Shown in pieces: positions 33,160 to 42,490 of a DNA stretch of 64,000 nucleotides. Location: positions 1,240,001 to 1,304,000 of the forward strand of contig NC_079242.1 in the NCBI RefSeq assembly GCF_028009165.1. The letters are read 5' to 3'. Under the pieces are notes generated by a model. It was not told the DNA's origin. It was given only the letters and a program-made list of their open reading frames with translations, and searched no databases. Position numbers and translations under genes: made by a program. Numbering within the stretch: position 1 is the stretch's first letter; the number at the start of each line of letters is the position of its first letter. Origin of the DNA: Akanthomyces muscarius. Taxonomy: Eukaryota; Ascomycota; Sordariomycetes; Hypocreales; Cordycipitaceae.

Positions 33160-34932
33160 TGCGCCGTGGGTCCCCTATACTATACAATGATTTGTATTAT
33201 GTCCTCGAGGCGGAAGTTGTGGTCGGCAGCTCTTGGGTTGACGCGACAAAGCGGCGCGATGGTGCGGTGGTGGGCAGAGACCACGTCAGCGGGTGGTACT
33301 GAGACCTTGCGCTGTAGCGTTCCACTGTGGGTGTTGCAGCCCCGCGAGGGAAGTGTTTGCTTCAGTCCCGATGTCTGCCAGTGGCTGTGGGTAACCAGAA
33401 TTTTTGAAAATGCATTATAAATGCATCCAAGTGTAGTATACTTAAAGTTACCATACAGTCAAGATTTATTTTTAGCTTGTTTTAGCCGCATTGATCCTGC
33501 TGCGTGACAGCTGACTCGTTCTCGTATCAGACGCCACAGGTCGCCCACCGGCTTGGCATATAAACCGCCGTATAAACAAATTGGGACGCTTGACATACCT
33601 AGGTGGGCATCGAGTCAACAAGATACGTGCGTAAACTTATGCTACTATGAGTCTGCTGACACTGCTATCGCCGTCGCTACTGTCGCCTTTGTTACCTCTT
33701 TCATTGCTACGAGCTTACTTACAGCAGTATTCGAAACAAAGCCTAAAACAGATTTTGGCGTGACAACATGTCAATTAGTTGGATATAAGTGTATTGAGAC
33801 CTGATTGTACGTTAAATAAGCGTGGAACATTCTACTTAGTTTCTACGTCGGTCGGTGCTTGAATTCCACGTCACAGCCTTGTTCGGCTTGTCCAGGACAT
33901 GAGCGCAAAGACGCTGAGGGTCGAGGTATTTCCCCGCCTTTATAATATTTCTTTTTAGTGAGAATCATTTCTACATGTATTTTGTTGTACAGTTGTATTC
34001 CGCCGATTCGTTATTTAAAGCCTTGACGCTCATGGCCACTTGCAGCTGAACAGTGCTCCTACACCTTTGCTTGTATAGCAACTAGTCATAGATGTCTGCT
34101 TATGGCTCACAAATCATAAAAATAGGGAACCTGTGGAAGTGAATTATCAGCTGAACACCGAAGGGGCAAAATCGAGCGTCACGGGAACCTCGCAGAACTT
34201 TGCACCTGTTTCCGTTACGGGATACAGGGCTGTGCTGCGCAGTTTGTGTCACAAAATCAGCCGGGCATTAGCGTTTTCGTACGTAAATGCTATACGGCCC
34301 CTGTCGAAAAACTCGTTACGCTGGAGTCGTACGGCCTGCCAGAATCTCATTGTTGTGTCAACCATGGCGAATAATGAAGCTATCGTGGGTGGATCCTTTC
34401 AGAGGCTCAGAAGCTGCAGCAGCCCCTGGAACCTTGTTCGCGGCAGCACTAAAATTCCTTAGTCAGCGTCTCGCTCCAGCAGCAGCTTTTATCAACGGCC
34501 CAGCGAAATTTCTTTTCCCTTTTTGCTTCTTTTTCTCTTCAACTTACATTTACCCTTCGCCATCACACTATTGAACAAGTTCATCTCATCTCCGTGGCTT
34601 ATTCACAATCTCGCGCGAAGTAGATTAGTATGCCTTTCATAATCCCGCTGCTTGCTCCTTTGCATCCTTTTGGATGTAAACATGAGTGTTGCGGGTTCGC
34701 TTATGTGCGTACATGCATGTGCACTTTGTTTTACTCGTCAACACACTACGCTACACGACAAAGACTTTTTGAGCCACTGCACGCAAATCAAGAATGATGA
34801 TGATGGAAATTCGTATTCAACACGTATATGCCCATTACACTTAAAACCAAATCATGAATATATGTGCGCCAGAACTCGCCAAATTTTGTAGAGACAAGAA
34901 AAACAAATGAACCCTTGATGCATGACTTGTGC
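33160..34932. other. Intergenic, AT-rich
   Basis: About 1.77 kb between RUD3 (start) and NOP15 (end). AT-rich from 33400 to 34130. An 83-codon frame at 33553 contains one hydrophobic run but has A/T-rich third positions. A TACCTAGG element lies near 33596. No gene supported. Confidence 0.5.
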
Positions 34933-36101
34933 TTAGGCTTTGGCCTTCTTGGCCTTCCCACCCTTGGCTTTTGTTACCTTGGGAGACTTGGCCTTGGGTT
35001 CCTCGGTCTTGGGCTCCTCCTCGGCGGGAGCAGCCTCAGCAACCTCCTCGCTCTCGGTGGCATCGGCATCCTCTGCGGCAGGCGGAGCGCCGGGCGCCGG
35101 GACGGCCTTGATCTCGGGGCCGTCAAAGTCGTAGCCGAGAGCCTTGAGCTTGGCAGCCTTGTCGGCGCGCTTCTTATTCTCGCGCTCGACCTTGAGCCCC
35201 CATGCAGACTCGGTGCGGGGCTTCTCGAGCTTCTTGCCGGCCATCTTGTTCCAGGGCACCTGTTTGAAGCGGCGGTTGGCGCCCTTCCACACGCTGTCGT
35301 GGAGGCGCTCCTTGGGCACGACCTGGCACTTGAGGATGTGGCCAAACAGCAGGTAGTTGTCCATGGTCTTAGCGACAACCTCGGCGGTGCTTTGCTCTTC
35401 AAACTCGACAAAGGCAAAGTGCTTGCTTGCGCCCGTCTTCTTGTTGCGCGACAGGCGCAGGCGGGAAATGGCGCCGAATTGCGAAAAGTACTGGCGCATC
35501 TCGTGCTCGTAGAATCCGTGGGGGATACGGCCAATGTAGATGACGCCGGTCTCGCCACTCGGGGCCTTGCTGGCGGCATCACGGACAGCCTTGGAGACGC
35601 TGGGGATCTTGCCAACGTCCTGGCCCTCTTCGAAAAGCGTCACACCGTCGGCCTCGTCATCCCCAGAGTCCAACTCAGTAGCGAGAACCTGCGCACCCTC
35701 GTTCTCATCGTCGTCGTTTTCGTTCTCAGCGACCTCTTCGGCGGGCTCCTCGACCGGCTCGGCAGCCTTCTTCTTGCCGTTCGTTTTGGGAGCGTCTTCC
35801 TTGGCCTTTGTGGTCTTCTTCAGAGCAGGCTTCGGCGCGGGGGCAGCTTTGGCGGGCTTAGACTTCTTTGCGGAAGCGGGAGAAGCATCTTCGGCAGCTA
35901 TTCGGGCGAGGTGTTAGAGAATGGTCACCACATGGAAGAAATTGGGAATAGTTACCCTTGCGCTTGCCCTTGGTCGCGGGCTTCTCGGCCTTGGGAGCTG
36001 GCTTGGTGGGCTCAGCAGCCGCTGTAAGCAGTTAGTTATTAGGGCGCTGAATGTGAATTGACATGCGACATACGCTTTCTCTTTCTTAGTTCGGGAGCCA
36101 T
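34933..36101 (-). CDS. NOP15: Nucleolar RRM protein Nop15 (60S biogenesis)
   Basis: Exons 36074-36101, 35956-36021 and 34933-35897 (minus), 352 residues. The first exon is 28 nt (MAPELRKRK). Residues 10-110 are a low-complexity Lys/Ala/Pro nucleolar tail, then an acidic block (ENENDDDENEG). A single RRM at about 145-225 has RNP2 VIYIGRIP and RNP1 KHFAFVEF, followed by LKCQVVPKERLHDSVWKGAN and FKQVPWNKMAGKKLEKPRT, which are conserved in Nop15/NIFK. Nop15 binds ITS2 of 27S pre-rRNA and is needed for 5.8S maturation and cytokinesis in yeast. The C-terminus is again Lys/Ala/Glu rich. Divergent from the SMN gene with 315 bp between ATGs. Confidence 0.88.
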
Positions 36102-36416
36102 TTTGTATGTTGCAGATGTATAACTTTTGGCTGCAAGAATCGAGGTCCTACGACAGGTGGGAATATTGCCTAGGGAAAAAAATAAGTTTCTGCCAGCCTA
36201 ACGTCTGGGCGGTGAAGCCTGTACCTGCTCCGAAATTTGGTGCTGCGAGGCTGGCAGTGGGGCTGAGAGCCGCCTGTAGAGACCCTTCTGGCGGGAAGCT
36301 CCCCACTGGCTTCGCGCCTGGCGTCTTGCAACGGTGATGCGACAGAGTATTGTTTGAGAGGAACTGGCCTTTGGAAAGCGATTTTCATCAAACGACGCAC
36401 TTTATGAAGACAAAAG
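36102..36416. promoter_or_regulatory. Divergent promoter region of NOP15 and SMN
   Basis: A 315-bp interval between two divergent RNA-metabolism genes, so their promoters must overlap. No specific site recognised. Confidence 0.4.
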
Positions 36417-37027
36417 ATGGCTAGTCACAGCATAAACCTCAACGATGATGATATGTGGGACGACTCGGTGCTTGTCGACTCCTGGAACGAAGCTCTCGAT
36501 GAATACAAGGTACGCTACCCCAAGAATGGCAGAAGAAATCTCATACTGACAAGACTCGCTCGATGAAGAAATATCATAGCATACATGCCAAGGGTGGTAC
36601 AATCAAAGAGCTCAAAGCTTTGTCGTCAAGGTAAACGAATATTGAATCATCTTTCATAATTTGCTGTCTAACAGGCAGCAGGACAGCAGACGAAGTCGAA
36701 GCTGCCGCAGACTCCGGTGATGCTACGATGCAGCTAGACCAAGGATCGATCCAAGTTAAACCTGAAGAACAAAAACCAGAAGGCGGTGTCCCAGAGGCAG
36801 CCAGGTCGGCACCCGCCATCTCACCCCCACAAGCTGTGCTTGGAACCGGTAAGTGGCCTTTTCATGATGTCGCACTTGCAATTGTAGAATGACTCTAAGT
36901 GCTGACGTGTTCATATCTGACAGTGAGGGACGAAAATCTCAAGAAGCTATTAATGTCCTGGTATTATGCCGGATACTACACGGGACTCTACGAGGGGCAG
37001 CAGCAACAGGCGCAGCAGCCCCAGTGA
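36417..37027 (+). CDS. smn1: Survival motor neuron (SMN) homologue
   Basis: Exons 36417-36509, 36569-36630, 36682-36848, 36924-37027; 141 residues. SMN oligomers with Gemin2 load Sm proteins onto snRNA. The N-terminal Gemin2-binding helix (MWDDSVLVDSWNEALDEYKK, residues 13-32) and the C-terminal YG-box (LMSWYYAGYYTGLYEG) are both clear. No Tudor domain lies between them, as in fission yeast Smn1; instead there is an acidic, Pro-rich linker. Two splice choices are ambiguous: exon 2 could start at 36554 (5 extra residues), and exon 3 has a CAGCAG acceptor (start 36679 or 36682, one Ser more or less). The Gln-rich tail ends QQPQ. Confidence 0.88.
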
Positions 37028-37439
37028 TCCGATGATTGCGAGGGACTGCTCAATCTCTGACAGCTGAAGAACCAGATGGCACAGTGCGCCTCCGCAATAT
37101 ATATTGTTGCCCTACCTTTCGCCTGCTCAATGTAAAGAACGAGATGCATACTTTCGGTACCTGCAGCAGAACTTCATGTTAGTGGCGCGAAACAGGCATG
37201 AAAATAGCAAGCGGTGAGGAGGATGCGTTTGAGCGCCGTCAGATTCCCTTTGCTCTCGTTGTCCCGTCCTCTCGGATGCTATTTCACAAGAGTCCATCGT
37301 TCTAACTGCAATTGGTATCTTCATAGAGGCATTATTCTCCAAGTATAAAGCGGGTGGCGGAAATCAGCACCATCAGCACCCATTGTTATCAGCATGGCCA
37401 GCGTCCGGTGCTACATTCTTGGCGCGCCGCCATAGAACT
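37028..37439. other. SMN 3' flank
   Basis: About 410 bp. The first 35 bp (37028-37062) are also present at the duplicated copy near 42450-42490. No other feature. Confidence 0.45.
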
Positions 37440-37671
37440 AACGGGCCGTGCAGGTATCCGCATCGCAATCATCTGCGCCCTGCCCCGCGAGGCCGACGCC
37501 GTCACACTACTGTTTGACGACTTTGGGGCAACGTTGGCGGCGTTCTGGGCTGGGCGACGAGTAGATAATTGCCTCTCATTCGATGCTATACGGGCGTTGC
37601 GTGATGGAAAATCAGTGGCCAATGAATCGAGTGAAACCAAATTACAAACTTATCCCCGGATGTACCGGTAA
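37440..37671 (+). pseudogene. Fragment of a PNP_UDP-domain NLR gene
   Basis: The plus frame through 37453 reads GIRIAIICALPREADAVTLL then FDDF. This is the start of the phosphorylase-like (PNP_UDP) domain of a common class of fungal NLR-like proteins (typically IAIICALPREADAVxxLFD). After about 26 residues the match ends and the frame runs into unrelated sequence until a stop near 37671. There is no downstream domain. It differs from the N-terminus of the complete receptor at 37819-41559 (YTVVWIAPLEIEAKAAIEML), so it comes from a different paralogue and lies in the opposite orientation. Confidence 0.6.
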
Positions 37672-37818
37672 CTTCGTGCTTATATCGCTCTTAGATAGGC
37701 ACAACGAATGCTCGTCGACAGTCGCTTGCCTGGGTTTGAGGCACTATGCGTAGCCTATATTGTGCACTGACCTCGATCTAACTTGATTGTATTATACAAA
37801 ACCCTCATATATCAGCTT

Positions 37819-40800
37819 CTATTTAACCATCAACCGCTTACATGCAGCTAGAACAACGCTCCTATGGTGGGATAATAAGAACAACACCCCCAAACCCGAC
37901 GTTATCCAACATGTGCGCGACGAGAGATGGAAAGGTGCGAAATCGGCAACCAAGCCATGAAGTTTCTTCAACATGGTCCGCGGCTGGCGGTTCTCTTCAC
38001 TTATCCACGAGATGGCACGGTCATTCCCGGCACCGTCGCCGCCTTTGCACTCATTGACTGTGCGACAGTCTCGCGGGAATAAGATGCAGCCAAAGTGCGG
38101 CCAAAAGTCCCCGTTTCGTATGTTTTCCTCTTCACGTTGCATCTCAGAGACGGCTGTATGGTGGAGATGCCTCGCACGCAGCGTCAATGCATGCGACGCG
38201 CCAAGAACCGCCTCGGATGCCTCGACAAACTTTAGACTGACCGCCGCGGCTTCTTCCAAAGCCCCTTGGGCGAGCAGGACAGCTGCCATGCCGACACCCT
38301 CGGCCTTGATGAGCTGCATTTCATTGGCCGCGTACATGCGACGAAACCGCTCAGAGAGGCTCCTGTCATATTCGCTGACCGGGGACGCTAGATGGATCCC
38401 CCATTTCCTGTTGAACGATATGAGTAGCAGTTGTATATGGAGTAGGCTGAGAGTATCGTCTTCCGAGGCGCTCTGTACAGTGGAGTAAGCCGCGAGCAGC
38501 GCATCCTGCGCTTCTGCTGTCCGGTTCTGATGGACCAGCGCGAGACAGAGGGCCTTGACGATCCAGACGTAGCAGGTGCCTTCCAGCGTGGCAAGCGAGA
38601 ACTTGGGCTTCTCAAACACTCTGTCTAGAGAAGAGGTCATCAAAGACTCCACTTCGCAATACCGACCCTGCTTTAATAGAATTGCGCCATAATCATACGT
38701 GACAGCAAAGTGATCAGGATACCCAGGGTTGCTGACCAGTTGTGCTAGCTTGTCCAAGTAGGAAGCCATGTCTCGCTGACCCAGTGACGCATGGAAAGCG
38801 GCCTTGACCAACTGGGTGGGTGTTGGCACGATTTGCGGCCGACTTGACCACAGTGTAGCCGGTAGTTCAGAAAACTGTGCCAGTAGAATTGCCTCTTCCC
38901 ACCTCTTTTCACCAACACATAGGTGTGACATGCGCTCAAAGAGTGCATAAGTGTGCGCTTCTGGCGAATTTCTCTTGAGTATGTTACGCATCGTCATTGG
39001 CCAGGGCATCCACCAATATCGAAACGTTCCAAATTGCTCAACATCGGAAGAAGCAGAACTCGCGGACTGCTCCAAGGCCCTGGCTGCAGCCGGCTTCAAG
39101 AGCTTCGAGAGAAAAGTCTTGTAGACACTTCTTGGAGTGTCCTCTGTAGTCGTGTATTCAGATGCAAGGGCCATCAGCTGAATGATGGGCACAAGGACAA
39201 CCAGTTGATACTCCTCAGTTCCCTGCTCGAGAATGGCAACAGCAAGTTTACAATAACTTTCGAACTGTTCCAGCTTGGCATGAATATGGAACTGGGTGTA
39301 ATGGCGCGCCAGCAACATCGATAAGGCGACCCAGAGCCGCAGAACTCTGGTGTCAGCTATACTTTGCATCCCGAGCTCGGCAGCTTCCCGCAAGACTTGC
39401 ACAACGTTTCTAAAGTCCGCCAGCGTGGGCTGCATTGAGGGGTCCATAGGTTGAAACACTGGCGCGTAAAGGTACTGAGCGACGTTCGCGGCCCAATTCG
39501 TCTGGTTGGAGAGATTGAGCCTGACCCGTGCCATGTGGTGGACCAACGGATGCATCGACAAAAATATCTTTCTGCCGTCGTATTTGCGATAGATCAAGGC
39601 CAATTCGTAGAGATCAGCCACTGCATCGTGGAATTCGGCTCTCCCTTTGAATAAGCCTATGTGTTGGAGAGATTTCTTTGGCGTATCATCATCATCAAAT
39701 AGCAAATCGGATGAGATGACGGAGTTGTCTAAAAAGCTGAGGAAGACTAGAAACCTGGCGGCGTACACATTCAAGCCTTGAAGCAAGCCGAATGATGTCT
39801 GAAATGTCTTGAAGACTGACGTTTGATGGATGGATGTTCCATCTGACTGCTGCAGAGTATTGGTGCGATCCGAGTGCAAAGTCTCCCAGTAATACTGCAC
39901 GCCTTTGCATGAGATCAACGCCCCCGCATGCTCAACCGCGAGAGGGAGGTATCCCAGCAGTCTCGCCACTTCTGCAGCGCGTGGGCGGAAGTCTTCTCGT
40001 TCCTGGCCCAGCAATTTGGCCTTTTTCAGAAGAAGGGAAACTGCCTTGTCGGGAGTCAAAGTGCCGACTTCGAGCAAAAAGTCGTGGCCGCCGGCAGCCC
40101 GGCTCTGGCTCGTCAAGATGACGGAGCCAGTCTTGGAGCGGGGAAGATACAGATTGATGTCGACCTCGAGTCGAACGTCGTCAAAAACCAGCAGCCACTT
40201 GCCCGTCCGGTGGGATGCGAACCAGTGATGGACCATGGAAATATTTCTCTGCATAATGTAATGTCGAGTGTGTGCATCCGCTTCCTCTGATGGCACTTCA
40301 GGCTTAAAGTCGTCACCGCACCCCCCACGGGCGAGGATCTTGAAGGCAAGATTGCCAAAGCTTTCCTGGAGGGCTTCTGGGTCGGTTGCGCAAACTTTGA
40401 ATATCTCAGAGTAATCCATCTCGTGCTGCGAGGCATACGCCGCGGCCAACTGCGTCTTCCCTACGCCACCCGGTCCCCAGAGACACACCCTGCCTTGCCG
40501 GTTTCCATTTCTTGCCTCCGTGAGCTGGTGGTGAATAGTGCTGATCTCTTCTTCGCGGCCGACGAAATTGAGGTTTTGAATGAAAGCAGGATCGTCGCAG
40601 TAGGCAGTGGCGGATGGAGGGCTTGTTGCGCTGCGCTTCGGACGAATCTGACCCAGAACCCCCTTGGCATACGCAGCCGCCATCGCGGCCGCATACGGCT
40701 TCCATTCCGTATTCTCATGCGCATCCCCGTAATTGTAGGCTCCCCGGATCACGCCCACGGGGATGCGGTTCATTGTCCCGGCAGCCTCCGTCTCCAGACC

Positions 40801-41559
40801 AATCACATCGTATCTGTCCCTCAGCTCATCCCTCTTGGACGCATTCCTTATCAGCTTTTCGCCAGAACCTATCGGCCCATACCAGACTCTAGTGCGTTGT
40901 GCGTCGGGTCGCCGATCGCGTTTGACTACCCTCTCCGTACCGGCTTCGTCAAACTCATATAGCTTGTCCTCGTCCTGGCCTGGGTCGACGAATGTCCCAT
41001 CGGCATGCTCAATCAACTTCATACTTGCATAGTATGGGAGAAACAATTGCGCATCGTTGGGTGCATGAAGCTTGATGCTTCCGATCGCTGCTCTAACGAC
41101 AGTCTCGGTGCTCGCCAGCACATGGCCGTATCTCAGCAGCTGGAAGCCATCCCCCGTCTCCTTGCCCAGGTCGTACGCTATCAACCCGGCGCTCTCCCCT
41201 TCGGGAAGAGCTACCAGGACATCTCCGAGACGGATGTCGCGCTGGCGGACTCCCGACAGCCGAGGCAGACCGGCAGCAACCCCGACAAGCAGGCCAAACC
41301 AAAGATTGGGAAAGAATGTCTTGACCTGGCTAGCTAGGGCGGCTGCCGAGCCCGTGCCATACTCCTGCCCAGCTGGCAGGGTTGCGATGACAACATTGTG
41401 TCCGCAGACATCGCCGGCTTGGAAGATGTAGTCATTGCCTCGACTGACTGGAAAGTGGCCATGGTGTCTGTTATCTAGCATTTCTATGGCAGCCTTGGCC
41501 TCAATTTCGAGAGGGGCTATCCATACCACTGTGTATTGATCGGGATCCAGAGCTGCCAT
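37819..41559 (-). CDS. NLR-like receptor: PNP_UDP phosphorylase-like domain + NB-ARC + helical repeats
   Basis: Single exon, 1246 residues, ATG at 41559. Residues 8-305 form a nucleoside-phosphorylase-like domain (YTVVWIAPLEIEAKAAIEML; GLLVGVAAGLP; VIGLETEAAGTMN, the substrate-binding Glu region). NB-ARC follows from about 330: FVGREEEIS, Walker A GPGGVGKTQLA (362-369 core), Walker B KWLLVFDDV (about 455-463), and LGYLPLAVEHAG, the GLPL motif. The C-terminal half has degenerate helical, probably TPR-type repeats rather than a clean array. These fungal proteins act in heterokaryon incompatibility or innate-type recognition; related bacterial PNP-STAND proteins are antiviral. The last 80 residues look less conserved and might hide an unrecognised intron. 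Confidence 0.85.
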   Translation of the reverse strand: MAALDPDQYTVVWIAPLEIEAKAAIEMLDNRHHGHFPVSRGNDYIFQAGDVCGHNVVIATLPAGQEYGTGSAAALASQVKTFFPNLWFGLLVGVAAGLPRLSGVRQRDIRLGDVLVALPEGESAGLIAYDLGKETGDGFQLLRYGHVLASTETVVRAAIGSIKLHAPNDAQLFLPYYASMKLIEHADGTFVDPGQDEDKLYEFDEAGTERVVKRDRRPDAQRTRVWYGPIGSGEKLIRNASKRDELRDRYDVIGLETEAAGTMNRIPVGVIRGAYNYGDAHENTEWKPYAAAMAAAYAKGVLGQIRPKRSATSPPSATAYCDDPAFIQNLNFVGREEEISTIHHQLTEARNGNRQGRVCLWGPGGVGKTQLAAAYASQHEMDYSEIFKVCATDPEALQESFGNLAFKILARGGCGDDFKPEVPSEEADAHTRHYIMQRNISMVHHWFASHRTGKWLLVFDDVRLEVDINLYLPRSKTGSVILTSQSRAAGGHDFLLEVGTLTPDKAVSLLLKKAKLLGQEREDFRPRAAEVARLLGYLPLAVEHAGALISCKGVQYYWETLHSDRTNTLQQSDGTSIHQTSVFKTFQTSFGLLQGLNVYAARFLVFLSFLDNSVISSDLLFDDDDTPKKSLQHIGLFKGRAEFHDAVADLYELALIYRKYDGRKIFLSMHPLVHHMARVRLNLSNQTNWAANVAQYLYAPVFQPMDPSMQPTLADFRNVVQVLREAAELGMQSIADTRVLRLWVALSMLLARHYTQFHIHAKLEQFESYCKLAVAILEQGTEEYQLVVLVPIIQLMALASEYTTTEDTPRSVYKTFLSKLLKPAAARALEQSASSASSDVEQFGTFRYWWMPWPMTMRNILKRNSPEAHTYALFERMSHLCVGEKRWEEAILLAQFSELPATLWSSRPQIVPTPTQLVKAAFHASLGQRDMASYLDKLAQLVSNPGYPDHFAVTYDYGAILLKQGRYCEVESLMTSSLDRVFEKPKFSLATLEGTCYVWIVKALCLALVHQNRTAEAQDALLAAYSTVQSASEDDTLSLLHIQLLLISFNRKWGIHLASPVSEYDRSLSERFRRMYAANEMQLIKAEGVGMAAVLLAQGALEEAAAVSLKFVEASEAVLGASHALTLRARHLHHTAVSEMQREEENIRNGDFWPHFGCILFPRDCRTVNECKGGDGAGNDRAISWISEENRQPRTMLKKLHGLVADFAPFHLSSRTCWITSGLGVLFLLSHHRSVVLAACKRLMVK

Positions 41560-42342
41560 CAGGACATGCAGAAATATTTCCCGACAATGCTGGTGGTGAG
41601 AATGCGGTATTATAAAGTGTCGGACTGGATGAGTACCTTTTACATATATGATTATCTAACCAGAGTTCAAAACATGTATAATTTGTTGACGAAGGGTCGA
41701 CAGAAAGGATTGGGCAAGCGGTGGAGAGCTCGGCGTCGGTTAGCGTTGCGGCTGAATCTCTCGTGACTGAGGCTGAGGGAGATTGAACCTGCAGCTGAAC
41801 CACTTTCGTTCAAGGATGAAAGTCAGCAGAGCATTCTTTACACGTTTTCTGTTTGCTCAAAAGCAAAACTACATCTATTCAATTGTTGCAGTCGACTAGT
41901 CTCTGCCGTTTGCACGGCGCCACTACACCAATGATCTAGCTCGGCCAGCTATGGCGTGTAACGCCATACGCTGGCCCAGATCACTGTACTATCGCCCAAT
42001 AAAGGTGCTTTGCCGGGATACCGCGCAGACAAGGTATGGAGGTCGTCAGTTGCAGTCGAAGTTGCCATCTATTACGGATGATGAATTGGAAAATCAGTGC
42101 GTACATCCCCTGCGGATGGAAAGCTTGTAAGCCACGCCCTTTTTAATCTCTCCCGTGTTCTGCGAACGATCCAGCCGAGCATCAGGAGACTTCATTCAAG
42201 CGCTTTTAAACCTATTTACCATTTTTTTTCGGTCGCAGTGGCGATTTATAGTTGCCATGTTGTATCTGGGCTCAGACTTCGTCCAAGGCCATTTGCCCGT
42301 GACTGCATTAGCCCAACAACAAAGTCGATGCTTTGGACATGC
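41560..42342. other. NLR upstream region
   Basis: About 780 bp upstream of the receptor start. Moderately AT-rich; no frame with coding bias. No element recognised. Confidence 0.45.
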
Positions 42343-42490
42343 GACGGGAATCTGAGAAAAGAAAAGCTATTAATATCCTGGCATTATGCCGGGAAACTAC
42401 ACGGGACTCCACGAGGGACAGCAGCGGCAGGCGCAGCAGCAGCAACCCCAGTGATCCGATAGTTGCGTCTGGACTGCTCAATCTCGGACA
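42343..42490 (+). pseudogene. Duplicated, frameshifted last exon of the SMN gene
   Basis: This stretch aligns with 36929-37062, the last SMN exon plus about 35 bp of 3' flank, at roughly 85-90% identity by eye. Shared landmarks are AAGCTATTAAT, TCCTGG, TTATGCCGG, ACTACACGGGACTC, the CAG-rich end, CCCCAGTGATCCGAT and GGACTGCTCAATCTC. The copy has an extra base inside the YG-box (GGGAAACTAC versus GGATACTAC) that shifts the frame, and a 6-nt insertion in the Gln run. Inclusion of non-coding 3' flank shows that 3' genomic or transcript sequence was copied. No upstream SMN exon is present. Confidence 0.8.
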
